From contig NZ_FCOL02000012.1 in the NCBI RefSeq assembly GCF_001544515.1, forward strand, positions 62,001-126,000: a stretch of DNA of 64,000 nt, written 5' to 3'. Within the stretch, counting starts at the first letter, position 1, and the number at the start of each line of letters is the position of its first letter. The stretch is from Caballeronia terrestris (GTDB lineage Bacteria; Pseudomonadota; Gammaproteobacteria; Burkholderiales; Burkholderiaceae). This document shows positions 1 through 9,261 of the stretch, one piece after another. The notes beneath the pieces are model-generated. The model had not been told where the DNA came from and made no database searches. It saw only the letters and a list, made by a program, of their open reading frames with translations. The position numbers and the translations under genes are program-made.

Positions 1-570
1 CTGGCTCTCGGTCGTGCGCGCGCCGATCGCGCCCCACGCGATCAGGTCCGCGATGTACTGCGGGCTCAGCAGGTCCAGGAATTCGGTAGCCGTCGGCAGG
101 CCGATGCTGCTCACGTCGAGCAGCAACTGCCGCGCGCGCCGCAGGCCTTCGTTGATCCGGTAACTGCCGTCGAGACGCGGATCGTTGATGTAGCCCTTCC
201 AGCCGACCGTCGTGCGCGGCTTCTCGAAGTAGACGCGCATCACGATCAAAAGGTCGTCGGAGAGCGCATCGGCGGCGGTTTTCAGGCGGCGCGCGTAGTC
301 GAGCGCCTGGTCGTGATCGTGGATCGAACACGGACCGACGACTGCCACGAGGCGATCGTCGCGGCCGTGCAGGATATTGGCGATTTCGGCGCGGCTTTTT
401 TCGACGAGCGACTGCACCGTGGTGGGCACGGGCAGTTCGTCGAGCAGCAGCGCGGGGGAAATCAGCGGGCGCACGGCGCCAATGCGGACGTCGTCGATGC
501 GCGTCGTGTCCTGGGTGGAGTCGGCCAAGCCGACTTCCTGATCGCGTTGCGGGTTGTCGATGCGAGTCAA
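1..570 (-). CDS. aroG: 3-deoxy-7-phosphoheptulonate (DAHP) synthase, class I, 5' part
   Basis: First enzyme of the shikimate pathway, condensing phosphoenolpyruvate with erythrose 4-phosphate in the cytoplasm. The 190 codons present show the class I AroF/G/H-type signature: VGPCSIHD near residue 80, a YFEKPRTTVGWKGYINDP block, and GAIGARTTESQ running off the window edge. The start is a TTG at 568-570 with GGGAGAA about six bases upstream; no ATG fits. The rest of the roughly 350-residue protein lies outside the window. The isoenzyme class (Phe-, Tyr- or Trp-sensitive) cannot be told from this fragment, so the symbol is by similarity only. Confidence 0.9.
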   Translation of the reverse strand, partial: MTRIDNPQRDQEVGLADSTQDTTRIDDVRIGAVRPLISPALLLDELPVPTTVQSLVEKSRAEIANILHGRDDRLVAVVGPCSIHDHDQALDYARRLKTAADALSDDLLIVMRVYFEKPRTTVGWKGYINDPRLDGSYRINEGLRRARQLLLDVSSIGLPTATEFLDLLSPQYIADLIAWGAIGARTTESQ

Positions 571-653
571 GGCGGTTCTCCCGGGTCGTGCAGTGAGCAA
601 ATCGCGATTATCGCATTCGTTCCTTACTCGGCCGGGTCACTGTGCTGCGTGCC

Positions 654-1706
654 TCAAACAGGCGTCGTATCGACGATCGACCCCGTGCGCGCCGCCTCGA
701 CGATCGCCTCCGTGATGCGCAAATTCTGCAAGCCATCGCGCGCGCTGACGATCGGCTCCGCCTCGCCACGCACCACGCAGCCGAAGTGCTCGATCTGATG
801 CTTGAGCGGATCGTCGCGCGTCACGTCGGCGACGCTCACGTCGAACGGCTTCCACCACGAGCGGTCCTCGGCGCGGCCGTAGGTCTTGAGGCGCATCGTA
901 GGCACGGAGAGCGAGCCGAAGGTGCCCGCGATCACATAGCAATCCTCGTCGGGATAGGTCGCGTAGGCCTTGTTCTCCTGCGACGTCTGCTCCCAGCTCC
1001 GCGCGCTCGCGGCCGTGTCGGACAGCATGAACGTGCCAAGCGCGCCGCCCGCGAAACGCAGGTTGATCGCAACCGTATCCTCGACCGGAAAGCCGCGCGT
1101 CGCCTGCGACGCGAACGCCTGCACCGCGACGATGTCGCCGCAGAGCATGCGCAGGTTGTGCACCTCGTGGATCATGTTGAGCAGGATCGGGCCCGCGCCC
1201 GGTTCCTTGCGCCACGGGGCATCGGCGAAATAGTGGTCGGGCTTGAAGAACACGGCGCTGCCCATCACCGCGACGAGCTTGCCGAGCCGCCCCTCGTCGA
1301 TCAGTTGCTTCGCGCGCGCCATGATCGGGCTGTGAGCGCGATGATGACCGATCAGGATTTTCGCGCCCGTGCGCTCCGCTTCCTTCACGAGCGTCTCGGC
1401 TTCCTCGACCGTCGGCGCGACCGGTTTTTCCAGCAGCATCGGCACACCGGCCTCGATGCACTTCAGCGCATGCTCGACGTGCAACTGGTTCGGCGTCGCG
1501 AGCACGACACCGTCGGGGCGGTCCTTCCCGAACAGTTCGTCGAGCGAGCGATAGAGCGGCACGCCGGCCTTCGCGGCGATATCGACGGCGGCCGGCGAAG
1601 GATCGACGATCGCCGACAGCATGCACGTCGGGCTCGACTGAATCACGCCCATGTGCGCGAGTCCGATATAGCCGGCGCCTGCCACGGCGATGCGTGTCTT
1701 GGTCAT
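654..1706 (-). CDS. Gfo/Idh/MocA family oxidoreductase
   Basis: Probable NAD(P)-dependent dehydrogenase of 350 aa acting on a sugar, polyol or related compound. The N-terminal Rossmann motif is AGAGYIGLAHMG. A LLEKPVA segment near residue 95 carries the EKP lysine typical of the family, and the C-terminal half matches the family's substrate domain. The ATG at 1706 is chosen over an upstream ATG because AAGGAGAC lies just before it. The gene is divergent from a LysR regulator 107 bp away, which suggests control by that regulator. The substrate is unknown. Confidence 0.85.
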   Translation of the reverse strand: MTKTRIAVAGAGYIGLAHMGVIQSSPTCMLSAIVDPSPAAVDIAAKAGVPLYRSLDELFGKDRPDGVVLATPNQLHVEHALKCIEAGVPMLLEKPVAPTVEEAETLVKEAERTGAKILIGHHRAHSPIMARAKQLIDEGRLGKLVAVMGSAVFFKPDHYFADAPWRKEPGAGPILLNMIHEVHNLRMLCGDIVAVQAFASQATRGFPVEDTVAINLRFAGGALGTFMLSDTAASARSWEQTSQENKAYATYPDEDCYVIAGTFGSLSVPTMRLKTYGRAEDRSWWKPFDVSVADVTRDDPLKHQIEHFGCVVRGEAEPIVSARDGLQNLRITEAIVEAARTGSIVDTTPV

Positions 1707-1812
1707 TGCAGCGTCTCCTTGATGTGACGATCGGTAACGATCGATCCCGATTGCGCGATGCATCGGGTTGGAGCTAGATTAATATGCATTCAATCGAACA
1801 CAATGCGGCCCC

Positions 1813-2769
1813 ATGGAAAATCACAGTGCGCTGATAGCGAACAATGACGCCTTCCTGCGTGACCTCCAGTTGTTCTGTCTGGTCGCACGGCGGGCTAGTT
1901 TCATCACGGCATCGACGGAAATGGGAATCTCGCCGTCGCACGTCAGCAAGCGGATCGCGATGCTGGAGGCGAGTCTGGGCGTAAAACTCTTCGCGCGCAC
2001 GACGCGGCGCGTCAGCATCACGAGCGACGGCGAAGCGGCGTTTCAATGGGCGCAGAAGATTCTCGAAGACGTGCAGGGCATGGCAGACGCGTTCGCTAGC
2101 CGCGCGAGCGGGCCGCGCGGCCTGCTGCGCATCGCGACGAGTTTTCGCCTCGGACGCAATCATGTTTCGCCGATCCTGTCGCTGTTGCGCAAACAATATC
2201 CCGATCTCGAGCTATGGCTCGAACTGCTCGACCGCCGCGCGGACATGGTCGCGGAAAATTTCGACATCGACATACGCGTCGGCGACGTAGAGGAGCCGCA
2301 TCTGATCGCGCATCGGATCACGGAGAGCGTGCGGATTCTGTGCGCGGCGCCGGATTACATCGTGCGCCGCGGGGCGCCGAAGCATTTGACGGAGCTTGCG
2401 CAACACGACTGCCTGCTTTTTCGCGGACGCGACGACCGCTTCGGCGTCTGGCGCCTGACCGGCCCGCACGGCGACGAAAGCGTCAAGCTAACGGGGCCGA
2501 TGGCGTCGAACCATACCGATATCGTGCTCCAGTGGGCGCATGCGGGGCACGGCATTCTGATGGCGTCGGTGTGGGACGTCGCGGAGAGTCTGCGCACCGG
2601 CGCGCTCGTGCGCGTGCTGCCGAATTACCGGCAACAGGCGGACGTGCTCGCCGTGACGTCGACGCGGGCGTCGTCGTCGGCGAAGATTCGCGTGTGCATC
2701 GATTTTCTGAAGGAGCAACTGACGAGCGGACCGTTCGCGCTCGTCACGCAGGGGGTTGGCGGCGTGTGA
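1813..2769 (+). CDS. LysR family transcriptional regulator
   Basis: A 318-aa DNA-binding regulator. The N-terminal winged helix-turn-helix (about residues 14-72) reads FCLVARRASFITASTEMGIS followed by PSHVSKRIAMLEASLGVKLF. The effector-binding domain begins near residue 100 and includes the FDIDIRVG element common in the AaeR/DmlR-like group. The gene is divergent from the Gfo/Idh oxidoreductase gene, the usual LysR arrangement, so the inference is that it controls that neighbour. No clear Shine-Dalgarno sequence precedes the ATG. Confidence 0.88.
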   Translation: MENHSALIANNDAFLRDLQLFCLVARRASFITASTEMGISPSHVSKRIAMLEASLGVKLFARTTRRVSITSDGEAAFQWAQKILEDVQGMADAFASRASGPRGLLRIATSFRLGRNHVSPILSLLRKQYPDLELWLELLDRRADMVAENFDIDIRVGDVEEPHLIAHRITESVRILCAAPDYIVRRGAPKHLTELAQHDCLLFRGRDDRFGVWRLTGPHGDESVKLTGPMASNHTDIVLQWAHAGHGILMASVWDVAESLRTGALVRVLPNYRQQADVLAVTSTRASSSAKIRVCIDFLKEQLTSGPFALVTQGVGGV

Positions 2770-2781
2770 GACAGCGTTACG

Positions 2782-3030
2782 TCATGCGGCGTGGCGCATC
2801 GCGCTTGCGCCGCTTTGAGGTTGTGGCTGGCGGTGGTCGATTTCCGCCCTTCCATAGTCGAGCGCGAAGCTGTGCGCCGTGCCCGCGCACGGAAAATGGC
2901 CCAGCACGCCGCTTGCGCGCTGCACGCCGTTGCGTTCCTTCACGATCAGCATCGCCGCGTATTGACCTTCGTCGTACGCCGCGAGCGGTATGAGGAAAAC
3001 ATCCTTGTATGCGACCTCGGTATTTCGCAT
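2782..3030 (-). CDS. Small conserved-type hypothetical protein
   Basis: An 82-aa protein starting at the ATG at 3030, which is preceded by GGAGAG. It begins MRNTEVAYKDVFLIPLAAYD and contains FALDYGRAEIDHR. No signal peptide or membrane segment is visible. The composition looks like a soluble cytoplasmic protein and I do not recognise a family. It converges on the LysR gene with only 12 bp between stop codons and has its own upstream region. Confidence 0.6.
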   Translation of the reverse strand: MRNTEVAYKDVFLIPLAAYDEGQYAAMLIVKERNGVQRASGVLGHFPCAGTAHSFALDYGRAEIDHRQPQPQSGASAMRHAA

Positions 3031-3195
3031 TGTCGATTCTCTCCAGGTTCGTCTGCCTTGTGCGCTCCCGGTAATGGTTTCCCGGTGCGTCGTTATGTTT
3101 ATCATTGTGAGTAAACATAATTACCGACGCAGTCGGGGTTTCCCCTAGGAAAATGTTTTTCTTGCTGTTATCTGATGAAATATTCGCGTAGTAAT

Positions 3196-3217
3196 GACTT
3201 CTTCAGACGAAGAAGTC
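3196..3217. terminator. Stem-loop over the stop codon of the DUF1571-like gene
   Basis: A perfect 9-bp inverted repeat, GACTTCTTC and GAAGAAGTC, with a 4-nt loop. It includes the TGA stop at 3203-3205 of the minus-strand gene. There is no clear U run after it, so it may be a transcript-end or stabilising hairpin rather than an efficient terminator. Confidence 0.5.
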
Positions 3218-3763
3218 CTGCGGAAAGGTGATGTCGATGCGCAAGGCGTCCATCGTCACCGATTCGATGAGCGCGCCGAATTCGTCTTCCGAGACCACTT
3301 CGATCGGCAGCGACGTTGCAGGATCGAAGCGCAGACGATAGCGATGCACGCCCGCTACCGTTCGGGCGGAAGCGCCGTCGACCACTAAATGAGCGCCATC
3401 GATACGCATCACACCGCCCTTTCCGAGCGCGCGGACGTTACGCAGCAGCGTGCCCATGTCGGACTGATCGACGCGATGCCCGTGCGGGCCGCGAATCATC
3501 GGATTGTCGGGGTCGAGCGCCAGAGAAGGAAAGCGCGGAAAGCCGAATGGCCAGACGCGCGCCGTCCGCGTTTCTGGACTGTAGATGAGCGTCGCGCCCG
3601 CGTGCGGCCGGACGAAATCCATCCGGATGAAGCCGGGCTTGCGAAAGCTGTAGCGAAGTTCGATCGCGTCGCCGTCAGCGGGGTGCGAGCGGAGCGTCAG
3701 TTGGTAGGTCGTGAGCGCTTGGAAGCGCGCTTCGGCGGCCGTGAGGGCGGCATCGGGGGACAT
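3203..3763 (-). CDS. DUF1571-like protein
   Basis: A 186-aa protein of unknown role. The central block YSFRKPGFIRMDFVRPHAGA, followed by LIYSPETRTARVWPFG, resembles DUF1571 proteins, which are distantly like lipoprotein-sorting factors. The start at 3763 (MSPDAAL) lies 7 bp after the stop of the upstream iron-permease-like gene with no clear ribosome binding site, so translational coupling is likely. No signal peptide is visible from this start. A longer in-frame start would give an Arg-rich extension overlapping the upstream gene and is unlikely. Confidence 0.6.
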   Translation of the reverse strand: MSPDAALTAAEARFQALTTYQLTLRSHPADGDAIELRYSFRKPGFIRMDFVRPHAGATLIYSPETRTARVWPFGFPRFPSLALDPDNPMIRGPHGHRVDQSDMGTLLRNVRALGKGGVMRIDGAHLVVDGASARTVAGVHRYRLRFDPATSLPIEVVSEDEFGALIESVTMDALRIDITFPQDFFV

Positions 3764-3770
3764 CGTTGAT

Positions 3771-4247
3771 TCATTGCGCCGCGCCAGACTGCTCGTCGCG
3801 CGGCTTCGCATCCTCGCTCGCCATGCGCAGATACGCTGCCGCGAGCCGCCGAAGCTCATCCTCGCTGGCGTCCTCGATGCCGATCAGCTTGTCGCTCGCC
3901 GCGCGATGCGACGCGATCAGCTCGTTCAACTTCAGATGCAACGCGACGCTGTCCTTGTTCTGGCTCTGCTGGATCAGGAACACCATCACGAACGTGACGA
4001 TCGTCGTCCCCGTGTTGATCACGAGTTGCCAGTTCTCCGAGTAGTGAAAAAACGGCCCCGTCACGCCCCACACGACCACCGAGGTCACCGCCAGCGCGAA
4101 CGCGAGCGGAGAACCGGCCCAGCGCGTGACGGCGCTCGCGAATGCGTCGAAGGCTCGGGTGAGCGGATGGCCCGCCGCGTAGGCGGGGCTCGACGTATCG
4201 GGGACCGTGGCGAGTTCGTCGGTCGAAAGCGTGGCTTCCTTGCGCAT
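3771..4247 (-). CDS. Low-affinity iron permease family membrane protein
   Basis: A 158-aa inner-membrane protein with two predicted membrane segments (LAFALAVTSVVVWGVTG, and the stretch from LVINTGTTIVTFVMVFLIQ). The motif FLIQQSQNKDSVALHLKLNEL is typical of the bacterial low-affinity iron permease family. The C-terminus is charged and helical. The start at 4247 has AAGGAG upstream. It sits directly upstream of the DUF1571-like gene, probably in one transcript. The family name comes from a fungal relative, and iron transport by the bacterial proteins is not established. Confidence 0.8.
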   Translation of the reverse strand: MRKEATLSTDELATVPDTSSPAYAAGHPLTRAFDAFASAVTRWAGSPLAFALAVTSVVVWGVTGPFFHYSENWQLVINTGTTIVTFVMVFLIQQSQNKDSVALHLKLNELIASHRAASDKLIGIEDASEDELRRLAAAYLRMASEDAKPRDEQSGAAQ

Positions 4248-4326
4248 CGTATTGCTCCTTGTCTTTGAAAAGCATAGAAGCAAGGCACATGCCTTACATC
4301 GACATTTCATCGACAAACGGAAAACG

Positions 4327-5283
4327 TCAATGCGCCACCTTCGCCGGCACCGCGCGACGCCTGAGCACCCTCGCCTGCAATACGATCACGAGCAGCAGGA
4401 ACAAGCCGCGAATCACCGATTGCCAGTACGCCGACAAGCTGATGTACCCGAGCCCGTTCTCGAAGTTCAGCAGGTTGAACACGAGCCCGAGCAGCGCGAC
4501 GCCCGCGATCGTCATCGCGATCGATCCTTCACCGCCGGTCAGCCGCGTGCCGCCGAGCACGACCGCCGAGATCGCGAACAGCTCCCAGCCGACGCCTTCG
4601 TTCGGCTGTCCCGCGCCGAACTGCGCGGCGAGGATCGCGCCCGCGATGCCCGCGAGCAGCCCGCTAACCGCGTACACGGCGACGAGCGTGCGGTCGACGT
4701 TGAGCCCCATCAGCCGCGACGCCTCTTCGCTGCCGCCGATCGCCAGTGCGTGCCGTCCGAAGCGCGTGTTGCGCAGTGCGATCCAGCCGAGCACGGCAGC
4801 GGCCGCGGCGACGAGTCCGGGAATCGGCAGATCGAACAGGTCACCCTGGCCGAACGCGGCGAAATTCGATTCCGCCGAGATCGCGACCGCGTCGTTGTGA
4901 CCAAGCAGTAGCGCGAGCCCGTGCGCGCCGAGGCTCGTCGCGAGCGTCACGATGAACGGCAAAATCCGCATGTGCGTGATGACGAGCCCGTTCAGCACGC
5001 CGACGGCGAGCCCCGCGCACGAGCCCGCCAGCACCGCCGCGACGCCGCCGTGCGGACTCGCGAGCGCCGCGACCACGCTCGCGAGCGCGGCCACGGCGCC
5101 GACCGACAGATCGATGCCGCCCGTGATGATCACGAACGCCATGCCGACGGAGATCAGCGCGAACATCGAGTTGTAGCGCCAGAACGACGTGATGTTGTAC
5201 GCCGACGCGAAGTGCTCGTAGCGCACGACGCCGAGCACGAGCAGCGCCACGAGCGCGATGAGGATCGGAAGGTTCTTTTTCAT
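4327..5283 (-). CDS. yjfF: Sugar ABC transporter permease, YjfF type
   Basis: A 318-aa RbsC/YjfF-type permease, the last gene of the importer operon. It is hydrophobic throughout, with the BPD_transp_2 signatures VIITGGIDLSVGAV and GGTRLTGGEGS. It forms the transmembrane channel with the neighbouring YtfT-like permease, powered by the YtfR-like ATPase. In Escherichia coli the YtfQRT-YjfF system takes up galactofuranose. The presence of two unlike permeases, rather than one homodimeric RbsC, supports assignment to that subfamily. The actual sugar here is unproven. Confidence 0.85.
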   Translation of the reverse strand: MKKNLPILIALVALLVLGVVRYEHFASAYNITSFWRYNSMFALISVGMAFVIITGGIDLSVGAVAALASVVAALASPHGGVAAVLAGSCAGLAVGVLNGLVITHMRILPFIVTLATSLGAHGLALLLGHNDAVAISAESNFAAFGQGDLFDLPIPGLVAAAAAVLGWIALRNTRFGRHALAIGGSEEASRLMGLNVDRTLVAVYAVSGLLAGIAGAILAAQFGAGQPNEGVGWELFAISAVVLGGTRLTGGEGSIAMTIAGVALLGLVFNLLNFENGLGYISLSAYWQSVIRGLFLLLVIVLQARVLRRRAVPAKVAH

Positions 5284-5302
5284 GTCGATGGCCTTTGAGC
5301 GC

Positions 5303-6280
5303 TCAGTGCCGGCGCCGCTGCACGTACACCGCCGCGATGATGATGCCCGCCTTCAGCACGAGCGCCGCCGCATCGGGAATGCCGTGCGCGAGCAGCGTGT
5401 AGCGCAGCAACTGGATGATGAGCGCGCCGATCAGCGTCCCCGCGATATACGCCTTGCCGCCGGTCAGCGCCGTCCCGCCGACGGCCACGGCGGCGATGGC
5501 GTCGAGTTCAGAGCCCAGGCCGATCACGTTCGCATCCGACGACGAATTCACCGAAATCGAGATCAGCCCCGCGAGTCCGGCGAGCGCGGCGCACACGGTG
5601 TACGCGATCATCTTCACGCGCGCGGTGGGGATGCCGCTCAGGTACGCGGCCTGTTCGTTGCCGCCGGTCACGAGCAGGTACTTGCCGAAGAGCGTCTTCC
5701 TCACGATCCACGCGAACAGCGCGACGAGCGCGAACATCAGCAGGATCTGGAACGGCACGCCCGCCACCTTGCCGAGCGCGATCCACTGGAACGCGGGGTT
5801 GTTGAACGCTTGCAGGCTGCCGTCGGTGACGACCTGCGCGATGCCGCGTCCCGCGATGAACAGCACGAGCGTCGCGACGATCGGCTGGACTTCGAGCCGC
5901 GTCACGAGAAAGCCGTTAAAGACCCCGCACACAGCGGCCGCGAGAATCGGCAGGGTGAAGGCGAGCACGAGGCCGAGCGGCCCGTCGATGTTCATGAAGA
6001 GCATCGGCGCAAGCGCCCCGGCGATCGCCATCGACGCGCCCACCGACAAATCGATCCCGCCCGTCGCGACGACGAGCGTCATGCCGATCCCGACGATCAC
6101 GATCGTCACGACCTGCGTCAGGTTGACATTGAACGTCTGCAGCGACCAGAAGTGATCGGTGAAGATGAGGTTGAACACGATCATCGCGACGAGCACCGCG
6201 ATTTCGCGCTGGATCGTCAGGCGATGTTTCTTCTTGGGCGTCGCCTCGGGCAGCGCCACGGCGGCGGGTTTTTGCGTCAT
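5303..6280 (-). CDS. ytfT: Sugar ABC transporter permease, YtfT type
   Basis: A 325-aa inner-membrane permease partner of the YjfF-like protein encoded 19 bp downstream. It has a basic N-terminus followed by about nine or ten hydrophobic segments. VVATGGIDLSVGASMAIAG and VGGTALTGGKAYIAGTLIGA are the family signatures. Its ATG overlaps the stop of the ATPase gene by 4 bp (ATGA), so the two are translationally coupled. Function is by family. Confidence 0.85.
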   Translation of the reverse strand: MTQKPAAVALPEATPKKKHRLTIQREIAVLVAMIVFNLIFTDHFWSLQTFNVNLTQVVTIVIVGIGMTLVVATGGIDLSVGASMAIAGALAPMLFMNIDGPLGLVLAFTLPILAAAVCGVFNGFLVTRLEVQPIVATLVLFIAGRGIAQVVTDGSLQAFNNPAFQWIALGKVAGVPFQILLMFALVALFAWIVRKTLFGKYLLVTGGNEQAAYLSGIPTARVKMIAYTVCAALAGLAGLISISVNSSSDANVIGLGSELDAIAAVAVGGTALTGGKAYIAGTLIGALIIQLLRYTLLAHGIPDAAALVLKAGIIIAAVYVQRRRH

Positions 6281-7857
6281 GACTTCGTTCCTTCGCTTGT
6301 CCCCACCGCCTGCGCGAGCGTCGATGTTTCGCCCGAGCCGTAGGCGATCGCATCCATGATGGACGCCTCGCTCATGCGCGCGCCGTCGAGCCCGGCGACG
6401 GTCTCGCCGTCGCGGATCACGACCGCGCGGTCGGCCACCGCCGTCAGTTCTTCCAGTTCCGACGCCGAGAGCAGCACCGCGAGCCCCGAATCGCGCAGCT
6501 CGCGCACGATCTTCGCGACATCGGCTTTCGCGCCGACATCGATGCCGCGCGTGGGTTCGTCGAGGAGCAAGAGCTTCGGATCGGTTGCGAGCCAGCGCGC
6601 GAGCAGCACCTTTTGCTGGTTGCCGCCGGAGAGTTCGCGGATCGGCTGGTCGGGCGAACGCAGCTTGATGCCGAGCGATTCGATGAAGCCATCGACGATC
6701 TCGCGCTGCCTCGCGACATCAACGACGCCGCGCTTCGTCAGCGTGCGCAGGCACACGAGCGTGAGGTTGTCGCGCACGGAAAGCTCCGGCACGATGCCTT
6801 CGGCCTTGCGGTCTTCCGTCAGATAAGCGATGCCGCGCGCGATCGCGTCCTGCGGCGACCTGAGCGCGACGGGCTTGCCGTCGATCGTCAGCGTGCCGCG
6901 CTGCGGACGGTCGGCGCCGAAAAGAAGGCGCATCGTCTCCGTGCGGCCCGAGCCGAGCAGACCGGCCAGTCCGACGGCTTCGCCAGCGTGTACATCGAGC
7001 GTCACGTTGGTGACTTTCGCGCCGCTCGCGAGGCCTTCGGCGCTCAACGCGACGCCACCGCGCTTCGCCAGATTCGCCTCTTTCACGGCGCTGTCTTCCT
7101 GCACGACGGCGGCGAGCGTGCGGCCAAGCATCGTCGTGACGAGTTGCAGCTTGTCCATGCCTTCCATCGCGCTTTCGGCAACGGTCTGGCCGTCGCGCAT
7201 CACCGTCACGCGGTCGCAGAGCGCATACAGTTCGTCGAGCCGGTGCGACACGAAGATCACCGCGCGGCCGTCGTCGCGCAGACGCCGCACGACGTTGAAG
7301 AGCAGTTCGACTTCGCGCTCGTCGAGCGAGGACGTGGATTCGTCCATGATGACCATCCTCGCGTCCGACGATACGGCGCGCGCGAGCGCGACCATCTGCT
7401 GGATCGCGGTCGAATAGTCGCGCACGGGTTTTTCGACGTCGATCTGCAAGCCGAACGAGTCGAGCAGCGCCTTCGCTTTGGCGCGCACGCTCTTCCAGTC
7501 GATCATGCCGAAGCGGCGCGGCTCGCGACCCAGAAAAATGTTCTCCGCGACCGAACGGAACGGCACGAGGTTGATTTCCTGATAGATCGTGCTGATGCCC
7601 GCCTCGCGCGCTTCCTTCGGCGTGCGGAAATCGACTTCGCGGCCATCGAAACGGATCGTGCCGCCCGAGCGCCGGTAGGCACCGGTAAGGATCTTGATGA
7701 GCGTCGACTTGCCCGCGCCGTTCTGGCCGATCAGCGCATGCACCTCGCCCGCCGCGACCGTCAGCCGCGCGTGGCGCAACGCCGCGACGCCGCCGAAACT
7801 GATGTCGATGTCCTGCATGTCGAGCAGCGGACGCGCGGTTTGTGCCGGCGTTTCCAT
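6277..7857 (-). CDS. ytfR: Sugar ABC transporter ATP-binding protein, YtfR type
   Basis: A 526-aa tandem ATPase as in RbsA/MglA/YtfR. The first nucleotide-binding domain has Walker A GQNGAGKST and a Walker B region VIMDESTSSL. The second has a degenerate Walker A, GLLGSGRTET, as usual in this family, plus signature LSGGNQQKV and Walker B LLLDEPTRGID. The start METPAQ at 7857 has GAAGGAGAC upstream; an upstream ATG extension is rejected because it covers non-coding DNA. It is separated from the binding-protein gene by 289 bp that hold stem-loops. Confidence 0.9.
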   Translation of the reverse strand: METPAQTARPLLDMQDIDISFGGVAALRHARLTVAAGEVHALIGQNGAGKSTLIKILTGAYRRSGGTIRFDGREVDFRTPKEAREAGISTIYQEINLVPFRSVAENIFLGREPRRFGMIDWKSVRAKAKALLDSFGLQIDVEKPVRDYSTAIQQMVALARAVSSDARMVIMDESTSSLDEREVELLFNVVRRLRDDGRAVIFVSHRLDELYALCDRVTVMRDGQTVAESAMEGMDKLQLVTTMLGRTLAAVVQEDSAVKEANLAKRGGVALSAEGLASGAKVTNVTLDVHAGEAVGLAGLLGSGRTETMRLLFGADRPQRGTLTIDGKPVALRSPQDAIARGIAYLTEDRKAEGIVPELSVRDNLTLVCLRTLTKRGVVDVARQREIVDGFIESLGIKLRSPDQPIRELSGGNQQKVLLARWLATDPKLLLLDEPTRGIDVGAKADVAKIVRELRDSGLAVLLSASELEELTAVADRAVVIRDGETVAGLDGARMSEASIMDAIAYGSGETSTLAQAVGTSEGTKS

Positions 7858-8146
7858 GTGCTGCGTCTCCTTCTGTCTTCGGTTCGCTTCAACCTTGAGT
7901 TGTCGGCCAGCCGCGCATGGCGACGCACCGCCACATCGGGCGGCCTGCGACCTTCCGGACCAGCCGTCTGGCCCTCCCGGCGCCAGACGCCGCGCGCCCG
8001 CATCCCAAGCAAGGACGACGGCCTGGCCGACAATCCCGTCGGCAACACTTGAGTCCGGCGTACAAAAGGAGCGGCCGCCCGCGTAAGTTCGCAGACGCGC
8101 CGCTCCAAACACCTTCGCTATTACTGTTTCCAGCTCGTGAGCGCGA
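7858..8146 (-). promoter_or_regulatory. Structured intercistronic region between ytfQ and ytfR genes
   Basis: This 289-bp gap contains a perfect 8-bp stem (CGTCTGGC at 7965-7972, GCCAGACG at 7982-7989, 9-nt loop). It also has an 11-bp inverted repeat (TTGTCGGCCAG at 7900-7910, CTGGCCGACAA at 8023-8033) that can enclose that stem. Binding-protein genes often end in such structures, which protect the upstream message and lower expression of the downstream genes. There is no U run, so full termination is not implied. Confidence 0.5.
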
Positions 8147-9175
8147 TCAATACCCGTACTGCATGCTTTCCTTGACGTTGCTCTTGTCGTAGAAGCGGTC
8201 GGAGACCTTGACCCACGGCGGCACCGTTTCGCCCTTCGCGAACTTCTGCGCCACGTCGCAGGCGAGCGGCCCGAAGAACGGGCTCGATTGCACGCTCGCG
8301 CCCAGTTCACCCGCTGCGATCGCTTCGAGTCCGCCCTTGGTCCCGTCGATCGTCACGAGCACGATGTCCTTGCCCGGCTGCTTGCCGGCCGCCTTGATTG
8401 CGGCGATCGCGCCGAGCGCCATTTCGTCGTTGTGCGCGTAGACGGCGGTCACGTCCGGATGCGCCTGAAGCAGCGTCTCCATGACCTGGCGGCCCTTGTC
8501 GCGCGCGAAGTCGCCGCTTTGCGACGCGACGATCTTCATGCCCGGATTCTTCGCGATGACTTCGTCGAAGCCCTTCTTGCGGTCGTTCGCGGCGGACGCG
8601 CCCGTCGAGCCTTCCAGTTCGATGATGGTCGCCTTGCCGCTCGTCGCCTTGACGAGCCAGTCGGCGGCGCGGTGGCCCTGGTCGATGAAGTCCGAGCCGA
8701 TGAACGTGATGTAGTCGCGCCCGGCCTTCGCCATCGACTGGTCGACGTTACGGTCGACGAGAATTACCGGGATGCCGGCCTTCTTCGCCTGCAACACGAC
8801 CGGCGCGAGCGGCTTTTCCTCGCGCGGCGGGAACACGAGCAAATCGACGTGCTGCGCGATCATGCTCTGGATATCCGCGACCTGCTTCGCGGGCGAACTG
8901 TTGGCGTCGGTCATGACCATCTGCCATCCGCACTTCGCGGCGACGTCCTTGAAGCTCTTGGTCTCGGCGAGACGCCACGGGTTGTTGCTCTCGGTCTGCG
9001 CGAAGCCGACTTTCAGCGGCTTTTTGTTGGCGATCTTGGGCAGGGCGTCGTCCGCGGCGCTGGCGATGCCGGCAGCTCCGAGGCCCGCGACGAGCGACAG
9101 CGCGACGAGCGATGCCGCGAGCGGACGAATGCCAGTGGCGCACCGGCGTGAGGTTTTTGTTCCAAGCGACAGCAT
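8147..9175 (-). CDS. ytfQ: Sugar ABC transporter periplasmic binding protein, YtfQ type
   Basis: A 342-aa periplasmic binding protein (Peripla_BP_4 type). The signal peptide runs to about residue 40, ending AGIASAADD. The mature N-terminus KVGFAQTESNNPWR, the VDRNVDQ segment, GASAANDRKKGF, and VYAHNDEMALGAI, with a C-terminal Gly-Tyr, closely follow E. coli YtfQ as I recall it. The start has CGGAGGAAGAC upstream. It is the first gene of the importer operon, with a good promoter at 9262-9291 and a LacI-type operator beside it. Confidence 0.88.
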   Translation of the reverse strand: MLSLGTKTSRRCATGIRPLAASLVALSLVAGLGAAGIASAADDALPKIANKKPLKVGFAQTESNNPWRLAETKSFKDVAAKCGWQMVMTDANSSPAKQVADIQSMIAQHVDLLVFPPREEKPLAPVVLQAKKAGIPVILVDRNVDQSMAKAGRDYITFIGSDFIDQGHRAADWLVKATSGKATIIELEGSTGASAANDRKKGFDEVIAKNPGMKIVASQSGDFARDKGRQVMETLLQAHPDVTAVYAHNDEMALGAIAAIKAAGKQPGKDIVLVTIDGTKGGLEAIAAGELGASVQSSPFFGPLACDVAQKFAKGETVPPWVKVSDRFYDKSNVKESMQYGY

Positions 9176-9261
9176 GTCTTCCTCCGATAGGGATGGTTTG
9201 CTTGTTCTGTGCTGCTGATGCGCACTGCGGTTGTAGTTCTTATGGCTTCCGAAGTCCGTCG

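Noticed and set aside
7858-8310. Upstream N-terminal extension of the ytfR ATPase
   Set aside because: It would run through the structured gap and overlap the binding-protein gene; the ATG at 7857 has a strong ribosome binding site.
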